Part shown: positions 54,230 through 64,000 of the stretch, one piece after another
Layout of the letters: each line of letters begins with the position of its first letter
Position numbering within the stretch: position 1 is the first letter of the stretch
DNA from: Phascolarctos cinereus
Lineage: Eukaryota > Chordata > Mammalia > Diprotodontia > Phascolarctidae
Direction: 5' to 3'
Assembly: GCF_002099425.1 (NCBI RefSeq)
Contig: NW_018343955.1
Coordinates: 9,013,001 to 9,077,000, forward strand
DNA length: 64,000 nt
The notes under the pieces: generated by a model
The model's database searches: none
Seen by the model: only the letters and a program-made list of their open reading frames with translations
What the model was told of the DNA's origin: nothing
Position numbers and translations under genes: made by a program

Positions 54230-55020
54230 AAGAGATAAGAGTGGCAGAGGAAAAATTAGGAAAAGAAATAAAAGTGATGTAAGATAATTATGCAAAGATA
54301 ATTAACAAGTTGGTAAAAGAGACATACAAAATACTGAAGAAAATAGTACCTAAAAACCAGAATAGGTCAAGTGGGAAAAAAAAGTACAAAACTTCACTGA
54401 AGAAAATAATTTTTTAAAACTTAGAATTTGGAAAGTGGAAGTTAATGATTCCATGAGACATAAAGAAACAATAAAACAAAGTCAAAAGAATGAAAAAAAT
54501 AGAAGAAAATGTGAAATATATCATTTCATTGGAAAAACAACTGACCTGGAAAATAGATCATGGAGAAATAATTTAAGAATTATTGGATTACTTGAAAGCC
54601 ATGATCAAAGAAAAATTCTAAACATCAAATTTCAAGAAATTATCAAAGAAAACTGCCCCAATATCTTAGATCCAGAAGGTAAAATAGAAATTGAAAAAAT
54701 CCACCCATCACCTCCTGAAAAGAGCTCCCAAACTGAAAACTCCCAGGGATATTATTGCCAAATTCCTGACCTCTCAGGTCAAAGAGGAAATATTTCAAGC
54801 AGTCAGAAAGAAACAATTCACATATTGTGGAGTCACAGTCTGGATAACACAAGATTTAGCAGTTTCCATATTAGAAGAGTGAAAGATTTGGAATATGGTA
54901 TTCTGGCAGGCAAAAGAGCTAGGATGACAACCAAGATTAAGCAGTCCAGCAAAAACTGAGTATAATCCTTCAGAGGAAAAATCCTTCAGAGGATATTTAA
55001 TGAAATAGAGGACTTTTAAG
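54230..55020 (+). pseudogene. L1 ORF1 (copy D), broken
   Basis: A 174-residue open stretch (54435-54959) holds 'GKTTDLENRSWRNNLRIIGL' (RRM entry), 'FQEIIKENCPNILDPEGKI' and 'EKIHPSPPEKSSQTENS', followed in another frame by 'VRKKQFTYCGVTVWITQD', the C-terminal nucleic-acid-binding signature. It retains more contiguous ORF1 than copy C but is still frame-broken. Role in the family: RNA-coating chaperone. Confidence 0.85.
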
Positions 55021-55614
55021 CATTTCTGATAAAGAGACCTGAACTGAAGAGAAAATTTGACATTTAAACACAAGACTCAAGAGAAACATAAAAAGATAAA
55101 TATGAAAGAGTAATTAAAGTGTCTCAGTAAAATTTAAACTGTATATGTTCTTATATGGGAAAATGATATATGTAATTCCTAAGAACTTTATCATTGTTAG
55201 GGTAGTTAGAAAGAATCTACTTAGACAGAAGGTATGAGGAAGAGGAATGCACTGAGAGAAGGAGGAAGAGAGAGATAGTACGTGGAAAAATTTTCTTACT
55301 TAGAAGAGGCATGCAAAAAAGAATTTTTACAAGTGGAGGGGAAAATAGGTGGTGGCGGCAGGCAATGCTTGAACCTCATTCTCATCAGTATTGGTTCACA
55401 GAAGGAAGAATATATATACATACTCAGTTGTGTATAGAAATGTAACTTATAGGAGGGGAAGGGGATAAGAGATATGGGGGGGGATGATAAAAAAAAGGAC
55501 AGATTAAGGGAAGCAGTAGTTAGAAAGCAAAATAGACTTTTGAGGAGGCACAAGATAAAAGGAGAGGGAGAGAGAGAGGAACAGAAGAAAATGGGTTCTA
55601 GGGAAATACACAGT

Positions 55615-56560
55615 TAATATTCATAACTACAAATGTGAATGTGTGAACCCATAAGAGGGAAGTGCATAGCAGATTGGATTAGAAACCAGAATCCAACAAT
55701 ATATTGTTTACAAAAGATATACCTGAAACAGAAAGATACAGAGTTAATAGTAAAGGGCTGAAGTGAATGAATATGCTTCAGCCGAACTAAAAAAATATTC
55801 AAAGGTAGCATTCATGATCTTATACAAGGAAAAATAGACCTAATTAAAAGGGATACTCAGGGAAATGACATTTTACTAAAAAGTATCATAGACGAGTAAT
55901 ATAAAAAAAATTTTACAGCAAGTTTCTCTGGTATATCTTATTTCTTAAAAAGACACTGAATCAAAAGTATAAAAATACAAGCCATTCCCTAACTGATAAA
56001 AGGTTATAAAAGATATAAACAGGCAATTTTCAGAAGAAGAAACTGAAACTATTTAGAGCAATATGAAAAAATGCTCTAAAACACTATCAATTGGAAAAGA
56101 GCAAATTAAAACAGCTCTGAGGTACCACCTCACACCTATCAGAAATGACAAATGCTAGAGGGGATAAAGGAAAAGTAAATACACTGATGAACTGCTGGAG
56201 GAAAAGTGAACTGGTCTAATCATTCTCAAGAACGATTTGGAACCAGGCCCAAAGGACTATAAAACTGTGCATACCCTTTGATCACCAATACCACTACTAG
56301 GTTTGAATCCCAAAGAGATCAAAGAAAAAGGACCTGTATGCACAAAAATATTTATAGCAGGTCTTTTGTGGTGGCGAAGACTTGGAACTGAGCATATGCT
56401 CATCAACAGAAGAATGGCTGAACAAGTTTTGAGCGAGTTTGATTGTGATGGAGTACTATTGTGCTGTGGGAAATGATGGGTGGTATGATTTCAGAAAAAC
56501 ATGGCAAGACCCATACGAACTGATGCAAAGTGAAGTGAGAAGAACCAGGAAATCATTGTG
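55615..56560 (+). pseudogene. Shortened L1 ORF2 (copy D)
   Basis: Endonuclease N-terminus around 55616 ('TTNVNV'-type), 'KRDTQGNDILLKSIID' (about 55848-55895), then directly 'FTASFSG' (about 55915) of the C-terminal domain, on to 'TKIFIAGLL' (56345) and 'GMMGGMISEKHGKT' (56472-56515). Many frame breaks. No RT motifs. Confidence 0.8.
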
Positions 56561-56930
56561 CACAGTAGAAGCAAATTTTAATGATGATCAACTATGAAAT
56601 ACTTGGCTACTCTGATCAATATAGTGATCCAAAACAATTCCAAAGTATCATGATGATAAAATACTATCCACCTTCAGAGAGAGAGAATTGATGAACTCTG
56701 AGTGCAAATTGAAGTATAATTTTCTCATTTTATTTTTCTTGCTTTTTAAAAGATTATGGCTAATAAGGAAATATGTTTTTTCATGATTCACATGTCTTGA
56801 TATCATATTGCTTGCCAGCAGGGTGAGGGAGGGATAGGAGAAAGGAAGAGAATTTGGAACTCAAAATTTAAAAAGAAAACATCAAAGTAAATAAACAATA
56901 AATTAAAAATATCAAAAATGTTACAACTAA

Positions 56931-57479
56931 GTTAATATTATCAGGACTTTGCCTTAGGGATTTGAAATTTAAAGGATACAAAAATTGAATAAATACTCTT
57001 TCAGCACAGCCTAAGGAGGTGAGGGTGCTCAAGTTTTAGGTGGTAATATCAGTCTGTGTGGGCTTTTCTCTTTCACGGTTTCTCCCACCTGTTTTCCTTA
57101 GCTGTTGGTGGAGGAGCAGGGACGGAGAGGTTTGAAAGGCTTTTGACACCTGTGGAAGCAGGGTAGCCTACTTTCTCTCTCTTTCTCTTCATCTGCACCA
57201 TGAAGAAACCCTCTGATTCTTTCCACACTGTCTCCTTCCCAGAGATTCTTATTTCCTCTCTGGATAGAACAGCCTCTCTTCTTCCATACACAAAAGTGTT
57301 AACACTTTACTCCACTTAGCAATCAGCTCTCACCTATGGTTCCAACAAGCTATAGCATGCAGAGTGGCTGCACTTTGGTAAAACCATCTTGGCAGGTGGG
57401 TAAACCAGGTTGAAGGTAACTGATAGGCCTCAAACCTGTTGGTGAGTTAGACCTTTTGTACATCACAACTCCTCAACAC
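56931..57479. other. Unassigned; abuts the RTE-like element
   Basis: About 0.5 kb with no match I recognise, including 'ttggtaaaaccatcttggca' and 'tgataggcctcaaacctgtt'. It ends where RTE-like coding sequence starts and might be its upstream part or a separate repeat. Confidence 0.35.
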
Positions 57480-59320
57480 TGATAGATACATTGATCAGTG
57501 ATGAAGACGTGATCCTGGACAGATGAGCTGAACACTTACATAATATTCTCAACAGACCATCATCATCCAATGCTGAAGCCATTGACCATTTACCTCAGGT
57601 TGAAGTCAATCCCTCCCCCATTGAACTTCAACTAAAAAGTTTTGAATGCCATTAGGCTCCTCTCATGTGTATAAAGGAAAAAGAAATAAGTTGTCCTGTG
57701 ACAACCAAAGCAGGCATCTCTCTCTCTTAGTTATTGTTGGTAAGATTCTTGCCAGAGCCCTCCTTAACTGGCTGATCCTTCACCTGGAAGATGGTTATCT
57801 ACCTGAGAGCCAGTGTGACTTCAAAAAAAGCCAAGGAATGGTCGATATGGTGGTTGCTGCCCAACAACTCCAGAAGAAATGCCAAGAGCAGAACAGAGAT
57901 CTGTACACAATGTTTGTTGATCTAATTAAGGCCTCTGATATTGTCAGTCATGAGGGCCTGTAGAAGATGATGGCAAAATTTGGTTTTTCAGAGAAGTTCA
58001 TCAGTATTATAGGTCAATTTCATGATGGCATGCTTGCCTAGGTTCTAGATAATGGAAGATACTCTTGTGCTTCCCTAATCATCAATGGAGTGAAGCAGGG
58101 CTGTGTGCTCATTCCCATGCTTTTTGGAATGATGTTTTTAGTGATGTTGTCAGAGGCCTTCAATAAGAATGAAAATGACATCAAGGAGAAATACTGCACT
58201 TCTGGTAAATTATTACCTTGAAAAGGATACAAGCCAAAACTAAAGTGGAGGGAGAGTTGGTGCACGACTTTTGGTTCAGAGATGATGGTGCACTCAATGG
58301 AGCCTCTCTGAGGCTGAGAAGCAACAAAGTATAGATTGATTCTCTGCTGCTTATGTTAATTTTGGCCTAACAGTTAACACCAAAAAAAACCCCAGAGGTT
58401 CTCCACCAGTCAGCACCGCACCATCCTTATGTGGAACCACTGGTTATAGTAAATTGAGAAATTTTGAAAGCTATGTAAGTTCACTTACCTTGGCAGTATA
58501 CTTTCTAGAGATTTATACGTATACTGAGGTTGATGCACACATTGTCAGAGCTAGCTCAGTGTTTGGGAGGTTCTTGAAAGTGTGGGAGAGAAGAGGTATT
58601 AGGTTGCCTACCAAACTGAAGGTCTACAGAACCATTGTGCTGACATCATTTTTGTATATGTTTGGGAGGTTCTTGAAAGTGTGGGAGAGAAGAGGTATTA
58701 GGTTGCCTACCAAACTGAAGGTCTACAGAACCATTGTGCTGACATCATTTTTGTATGCCTATGAAACGTGGACAGTCTAACAGTGTCGTGTCAGAAAATT
58801 GAACTGCTTCTATTTGAAATGTCTTAAGAAGATTCTGAAGATCACCCAGCAAAATAAGATACCAGACACTAAGGTCCTTTCTTGAGCTGAACTGCCAAGC
58901 ATTCAAACTCTACTGCAGAGAGTACAACTCGGATGTGCTGGCCACATCATTTGAATGCCAAGAGTACATTTGCCTAAAAGATTATTTTACAGAGAACTCA
59001 CACTAGGCAGGTCCTCACGTGGTGATCAGAAGAAGAGATACAAGGACAGTCTCAAATTCTCTTTGAAGAACTTTGGTGTCAATTCTGAGACATAGGAGAC
59101 ATTGGCACAAGATCGTCCAGCACGGCATGCTTGCATCAAAGAAAGTGCTATGCTCTATGAGCAAAGCAAAATTATGGCACCTCAGAAGAAAAGTGACATG
59201 TGTGAATTTAGAGACATTTTCCTCTCAAATGGTTATATGTACTATTTGTGCCTGACATGTGGTAGAGTCTTCTGAGCTCACATTGGTGTGATCAGCCACA
59301 GCTAGACACACTGTACATTG
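57480..59320 (+). pseudogene. RTE-like reverse transcriptase remnant
   Basis: Motifs in order: 'LISDEDVIL' (57495), 'GKILARALLNWLILHLEDGY' (about 57740-57800), 'ESQCDFKKSQG', 'QEQNRDLYTMFVDLIKASD' (57885-57940; the family's FVDLxKAFD palm motif A), 'NGVKQGCVLIPMLF' (58085-58125; motif B), 'FTYLGSILSR' (58482-58510), 'WERRGIRLPTKLKVYRTIVL' (58587 and again 58686), 'YETWTV' (58760-58780), 'CAGHII'-type (58935), and a C-terminal C-x2-C...H-x3-4-H finger ('CLTCGRVF', 59250). The stretch that should carry the catalytic FADD (58260-58320) is degenerate. Several stops and shifts. Confidence 0.8.
58561..58756 (+). repeat. Exact tandem duplication in the RTE-like element
   Basis: Two 97-bp copies (58561-58657 and 58660-58756) appear identical base for base, with a 2-bp spacer giving a 99-bp (33-codon) period. 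The reading frame is kept through both. Within an otherwise strongly decayed element this marks a recent duplication or an assembly artefact. Confidence 0.95.
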
Positions 59321-59377
59321 ATCCCAACATTGTCAGGTCATTTAGGTCCTCTTTGAACATGAAGGACAAAACAGCAA

Positions 59378-59485
59378 AAATATAGTGTATATGTATATGC
59401 ATGTATGTATATATGCATGTATTGGTATACATGTATATGTGTGTGTATATACACATATATGTATATGTGTATAGATGTGTGTGCT
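59378..59485 (+). repeat. TA/TG/CATG-rich simple sequence
   Basis: Alternating TATG, CATG and TGTG units directly after the RTE-like 3' end, probably grown from its tail. Confidence 0.9.
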
Positions 59486-59544
59486 TTCTTCCTTCTCATG
59501 TGGTATGGAGCCTCTTCGGTAAAGCAAAAATAACATGGAACCTC

Positions 59545-59608
59545 AAATCTCATGGATTGGACTAGATAACTTTTGAGGTCCCTTCCAACTCTAAAAATCT
59601 ATCTCTGA
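59545..59608 (+). repeat. CR1/L3 or MIR tail fragment
   Basis: 'tggattggactagataactt' and 'tgaggtcccttccaactcta'. Confidence 0.65.
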
Positions 59609-61659
59609 AACCACTATAATAACTTATTCTCCCTCATATTCAATTAAATGCCATAATTACTTCCTGTATTATTTTTTGTATCATGAATTACAAAGCCAAT
59701 TTTAGGGCCCTTTGAGTGATACCTGTCTTCTGTTCAATGCTGCTTGCCTGTGACATCAATGTTACTAGTTATACCACTAACAGCTTTGGGATTGGAAGAC
59801 ATTTCCACCTTCTTCTCTGCTTACAAAGACACAGAGAAATTCGTGTCTTGTGAGACAAAGAGCAGACCAGAGTCTACTTGTGAAGAAGACATGGTCAAGA
59901 AGATGTAAATATTTCTCAAAATATGAGAAGAGTTTTTGCAAGAAACCTTTTTTTTAAAAATTCCATCATTAAGATGACTCTAAGTTGTTTAAAGGCACAC
60001 TGAAGCGATTTGTAATAATAAACCAAGTCCAGGATGGTGTGCTTTTAGCTGAAATTTTAAGAAATATTTTTTGGGAATACCTTTCAATTTTTCTCAAACA
60101 GTAACTCACTTTCTGTCTCCTATGCCTTTGCTAGAAGCCACTAACATTTAAAAAGCATTCTGCTATGAATTCAGTTCATTCTTAAGTCTCTTATCTATTA
60201 ATCTGCATGTTGACTCCAATGAATATTTAAGGTTTTAAGGTACATTTCCATTGCCAAGATATAACAGAGCTGCATTCTTAGATGTAAATTAAATTATTGG
60301 ATGACTTATTATTAAGTTAATGAGACCTGCTGGCTAAGGAGAAAGGAATTAGAAATTTTTTAAAAGAGCAAAAACAAAAACTCTGTTCCCCCAAACAAGG
60401 CATCCTACTGTACTCTGTTTCTCAGAGATATTTGCTGGCTTAGAAGGCTAATTTTTCAATTTAATTTTCGTGTGCTGTACCTACGAAATAAATATGAAAT
60501 CCTTCCAGTAATATTTCTGATGAAGCTCAAATTTAAACATGCTTGGCAGCCAGCATGAAAAAATAATCACATTGACTGTGTAGGCTGCATAGGTTAAATT
60601 TAACTCAGTGGGTCCACAGAAATGGTTCACATTTTTCCTGAAGATGAGGTGGGTCCAATTCTCCTCCGGCATATGGGGTTTTCCTTGTGGTGAAGCAGAA
60701 CTGGGGTCTGGAAATCCAGGGCATGCTTGTGAGAAAACATTCCAGGTATTTGCTGGCTCTGGCCTGGCCAAGTCTGAGAAAGAGTGAGGCACTGTCTTAG
60801 GCTGGTTCTGGAATTTGCAAATTTAAGGCAGGTGTCATTCTATATGATCGTTCACTTCTTGGCTCCTGTCACACTGAAATAGCAAACGTGTTAAAAGAAG
60901 CATCTGTGAGCAGGGTCAGGCTGGGGAGAAAAAGGACTCCTGTAGGAGAGGACACTGGTATTTCACTGAGTAGGACTCTAAGACTAGTAGGACTTTCACT
61001 AGCAGGACTCTAGTAGGACTGAATAGGACAATAGATTTGCTATTTATATTGTGGGCCCTTGTAGGCAGCTGCCTACATGGTATGATTGGCAGTGGGGAGA
61101 GAGTGTCTGGACATATTTCTCTTCCTCTCTGTGTCTCCTCCACCTAGTACCAGAGGACATCACTTTCAACAACTGGAAATGAGAGTCAAAATACAAATAT
61201 GCTTGAGAAAGAGAACAGATTGTCTTCCATTAACACTAGAGATCTCTTAGCTTGGTTTTTGAGAAGAGGAAAGGATGGGGATGAGTAGATTATAGAAGAA
61301 CATCTTGAAGAGGTGAGCTTGGTTGGGAGGTGGGGGGAAGGCCTGACAAGGCACAGAAAGAGCCTGTTCCTAGGGCCCCAAAGGGAAACTGTACCTACTT
61401 TACAATTTTGTGGAGGCCAATCTGACCCTGACATTGTTGTAGTAGAGCAGCTCCTCTGACCAGGACCCTTGATAAATGCTAATTATAACAATTGGGAAGG
61501 TCCAGCTGCTACCTCTTGCTTCTTGAAACTCAAAATTTATAATTTCATTCCTTTGAATTCAATAGTTTGTTAACCTGTTACAATGCATGTACTCAGTGGA
61601 TAGAAGATAGTTTAAGCTATCACTGGATGCTAATATTATCCCTGATAATCAGGCACTCA
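59609..61659. other. Mostly unique sequence, no gene seen
   Basis: About 2 kb with no confident repeat. It includes a cluster of AGTAGGACT-like units (60968-61030) and an 18-bp perfect palindrome (61060-61077). Frames at 60481-60792 and 60916-61143 lack domains. Confidence 0.5.
60968..61077. repeat. AGTAGGACT-like short repeats and an 18-bp palindrome
   Basis: Four to five imperfect copies of 'agtaggact' or 'agcaggact' within 65 bases, followed 30 bases later by the perfect palindrome 'tgtaggcagctgcctaca', centred on a CAGCTG E-box core. Confidence 0.75.
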
Positions 61660-61838
61660 GGTCCTTAGGACCACAGATCCAGTGTTCAAAGGGACCTCAG
61701 AGGCCATCTAGTTTAATCCATTCATTTTACAGGTAAGGAAACTGAGGCCCAAGCAGGTTAAGTGACTTACTCAAGGTCTGATCAGAGACCAATCATCTTA
61801 CTCCAGAGCCAGAGTGCTTGTACCATACAGGCTCCTTT
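61660..61838 (-). repeat. MIR-type SINE, near full length
   Basis: 'aagggacctcagaggccatc', 'aggtaaggaaactgaggccc', 'ggttaagtgacttactcaag', 'ctccagagccagagtgcttg'. Confidence 0.85.
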
Positions 61839-62084
61839 TCAGAGACATGTTTTGACAGGAGAGGGGGAAGGACAGAACACAATATCTCTGGTGGAGGTAG
61901 GGATCACTATGAGAAAATCTAAAGTCATAGAGTAGGAAGACCAGGAGTACCAAAGTAGGGCCCACTATTGCTCAGTTTGATCTAAGGCTGGGCCCATTCA
62001 CTCAGAAAGCTGGATCAAATGAACGACTAACTAGTGATTATCAAGTGTTCTATTCCTAATCTTCCCCCACCCATTATCTCTTAA

Positions 62085-62272
62085 GTTCATGATTTAGCCT
62101 CAGACACTTATTAGCTCTATGACTTGGGTAAATCACTTAATTTCTCCTAGTCTTGGTTTTCCCAACTGCAAAGTGGGAATAATACCACCTGTATCATACG
62201 TTTATTGTGAAGATCAAAGGAGATAACATTTGTAAAGCTCTTCGAAAACTTTAAAGGGTTATATAAATGTGA

Positions 62273-62306
<34 letters not shown>
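62085..62306 (+). repeat. MON1/THER-type CORE-SINE with (TTA)n
   Basis: 'tgatttagcctcagacactt', 'atgacttgggtaaatcactt', 'aagtgggaataataccacct', 'agataacatttgtaaagctc', ending in about ten TTA units (62276-62306). Confidence 0.87.
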
Positions 62307-62307
<1 letters not shown>

Positions 62308-63099
62308 ACCTCTCCACAGCTAGCCCTCCAAACCACTTTCCAGAACCATTTAATTCATTTTTCTAATAGCATGGGAGTATATTCCATCTAAATAAGAAAA
62401 CGGTTGTAACAGATCTCTTTCCTTTGTGGACACTGAGTAGTACTAAGTATGGGGAATATAGAGGTGAAAGGTGAGAAATTAGCTCTAATAATGATAACAG
62501 GGAAGATGTTCAAAATACCCCAGTTCTAATCTGTTAAAAAATGCCTGGAACTTCTCTATGACCCCATTTTCTCTCCTTTCCCCCAACTTCCTTCCCTCAT
62601 TGGGGAAATCCTACTTGTATTGTCCTCTGTCAGATAGGCTTCTGTGTTGTCTGTTTCTGACCACTAGTGGCAAGGGGTTAAAACCTGAATGAAATAAAAT
62701 GGCCAAAGAAAGAGACTCTGTTTTGAGAGATTACTGATAGTTTTGTGGCTATGGCAATAGCTTTCTCAACACTGCCCTCTCCCCCTTTCAGTTTTTTTTA
62801 ATCATTTGGAATCTAGCCATGTTCCACTGTAGACTATTTCATGGGAAAGAGAAATGTTTTACATCCTTTCTCTCGTTGAGATCTCCGGCTAACCGAAGAG
62901 TGATAAGCTCTGAAACAATAGACTGCTGTGAAGCTTTTAAGAATGAGTCATTATGAAAAATCTTTCAGGAATATGTATGTGAGTGGAGGCCAGTTGTTGG
63001 AGAGAGGATCTCAAATTAAAATCATTCTAGTATATTTGATCATATGCTTAAACTACACGCTCAATTCAGTTGAATGATACGTTGCTCAGAACAGAGAGA
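62307..63099. other. Unique sequence, no gene seen
   Basis: No repeat recognised. No credible frame. Confidence 0.5.
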
Positions 63100-63330
63100 T
63101 AAAACTTAAATAGTTCCTATCCTCAAGGGGTTTATGTCTTTTTCGGGGAGACAACATGCACACAGATAAGTCAATGCAGGGATTTTGGTGAGGTTGACAG
63201 GGGTAATAAGTGGGTGTGGCAAGGCGGGCATCAAAGAAAGCTTAATGGCAACTGAAGTAAGTTTTGAAGAAAGAATCTGAGAAGCCAAGAGAAGGGAGTG
63301 CATAGGAGTGCATATATGCTTTTGCAAATG
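63100..63330 (-). repeat. L2-like fragment
   Basis: 'ttcctatcctcaaggggttt', 'ggggagacaacatgcacaca' and a G/A-rich continuation, the antisense L2 arrangement seen at 6.3 kb. Confidence 0.65.
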
Positions 63331-63404
63331 TATGAAGACAAGAGATGGCTTGCTAAACTCAGAGAACCAATTTAGCTTGAATGTGTGCAACTAAAATCAT
63401 ATAA

Positions 63405-63632
63405 AAATCTTACCTTCTACAGGAAGCCTTTCTCAGCCTTTCAATTCTAGTGGCCTCCCTCTGTTAATTATTTCCTGTTTATCCTGTACGCATCTTGTTT
63501 GTACATACTGTTTGCTTGTTGTCTCCCCAACTGAGTGGGAGTTCCTTGAAGGCAGGGTTTATCTTTTGCCTCTTTGATCCTCAGCACTTAGCACAGTGCC
63601 TGGCACATAGCACATGCTTAGCATAAGTGACT
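63405..63632 (+). repeat. L2 3' end
   Basis: 'cttctacaggaagcctttct', 'tctgttaattatttcctgtt', 'cagtgcctggcacatagcac'. Confidence 0.9.
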
Positions 63633-63634
63633 GA

Positions 63635-63960
63635 GGATTTTAGTGAACTGCAAGCTCAACATGAGTCCTCCATCCACATGATGCAGCAGGTCCCCAAAAG
63701 CACTGGTAAGGACATTAGTAAGACAGAGTACGTCTAGCTGTGAGGCACTCCAAAGGACCTTAATATGCTACACAGAGATTGGTTGAAGGAGATGGAATTA
63801 GCTTGGAGAAAGGAAGATTACAGGGAGGGAAAAGGAATAGAGAGGGCATTATGGATGTCTTTGAAGAGCTGTGGAATGAAAAACGAATTAGATTTGTTCT
63901 GTTTGTATCTACAGGGTAAAGCTTGATGAGATTGTAGAGAAGATTTTGACTCCATAAAAA
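63635..63960 (+). repeat. CR1/L3 LINE fragment
   Basis: 'agtgaactgcaagctcaaca', 'acagagattggttgaaggag', 'gaattagatttgttctgttt', the same order as the CR1/L3 at 5.7 and 6.9 kb with internal gaps. Confidence 0.7.
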
Positions 63961-64000
63961 GAAAAGATTACCAACAGCCAGAACTACCCATAGTGGGCAG

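Larger units (their letters stand above)
53107..56930 (+). mobile_element. L1 derivative lacking reverse transcriptase (copy D)
   Basis: Same order as copy C: L1-type 5' start 'ggcaaggtggcagattagag', 5' UTR, ORF1 (54230-55020), purine-rich inter-ORF region (55020-55610), endonuclease N-terminal part (55615-55895), ORF2 C-terminal domain (55915-56560) and 3' UTR to about 56930. A MAR1-type SINE is inserted in the 5' UTR (53733-53978). The reverse transcriptase is absent. The left breakpoint is at the same place as in copy C; the right one lies about 150 bp further into the C-terminal region. No clear target duplication was found. Confidence 0.87.
57480..59372 (+). mobile_element. RTE-like LINE (RTE-X/L4-type?), decayed
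   Basis: About 1.9 kb carrying the reverse transcriptase and C-terminal region of a non-LTR element, ending in 'gaacatgaaggacaaaacag' plus an A/T-rich tail. 5' sequence with the endonuclease is missing. An exact 97-bp unit is tandemly duplicated inside (58561-58657 and 58660-58756, period 99 bp). It differs from the L1, L2 and CR1 families elsewhere in the window. The clade assignment is from protein motif memory and needs checking. Confidence 0.75.

Noticed and set aside
60481-60792. 103-residue minus frame as a possible exon
   Set aside because: No recognisable domain or flanking splice pattern. Length is within chance for AT-rich DNA with this many frames.

Overview
This window looks like ordinary, repeat-dense, non-coding euchromatin from a marsupial genome. 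The main evidence is the repeat set. There are tRNA-derived SINEs of the MAR1/WSINE1 type (glycine-rich head 'ggcagctaggtgg', then 'tgtgaccctgggcaagtcac'), some carrying a BovB/RTE-like tail. There are many MIR/THER/MON1-type CORE-SINEs, L2 and CR1/L3 LINE fragments, and L1-related elements with 3' ends typical of marsupial L1/HAL1. CpG is sparse and no CpG island is visible. I cannot say whether the species is American or Australian.

No intact host protein gene, exon with convincing splice sites, tRNA or rRNA gene could be supported. Every long open frame lies in a retroelement, in low-complexity DNA, or is too short and isolated to trust. The one RNA-gene-related feature is a retroposed 7SL (SRP RNA) pseudogene at about 23.56-23.89 kb.

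Layout: 0-3.2 kb is an old minus-strand L1 relative interrupted by an L2 tail. 3.4-7.3 kb holds MIR, a long L2 split by a SINE with a 13-bp target duplication, and a three-level nest (CR1/L3 interrupted by L2, interrupted by another L2-like piece). 7.5-10.4 kb is a minus-strand HAL1-type element. 10.5-18 kb is mostly unique DNA with scattered MIR/MON1/L2/CR1 pieces and a (TTCC)n array. 18.15-23.19 kb is a cluster of minus-strand L1/HAL1 elements. 23.4-29.6 kb holds the 7SL pseudogene, several SINEs and one LTR-like repeat. 29.6-33.1 kb is the only reverse-transcriptase-bearing L1, decayed and 5'-truncated. 33.4-38.3 kb is SINE plus mostly unique AT-rich DNA. 38.34-41.71 kb is an L1 derivative lacking reverse transcriptase, flanked by a perfect 12-bp target duplication. 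42-53 kb is mixed MIR/L2/SINE and unique DNA with a hAT remnant, a mariner MITE and a second LTR-like copy. 53.1-56.9 kb is a second reverse-transcriptase-less L1 derivative. 57.5-59.4 kb is an RTE-like LINE with an exact 99-bp-period internal duplication. 59.6-64 kb is mostly unique, ending in L2 and CR1/L3 pieces.

The most interesting pattern is that all clear ORF1-bearing L1 relatives here (1-3.2, 7.5-10.4, 21.1-23.2, 38.3-41.7 and 53.1-56.9 kb) lack the reverse-transcriptase domain, while the one copy with that domain lacks ORF1. Two of them share the same internal breakpoint within the endonuclease. This fits a HAL1-like family moved in trans by full L1 elements. It is a variation on a known theme rather than a wholly new system. 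All family names come from pattern memory and were not checked against a repeat library.
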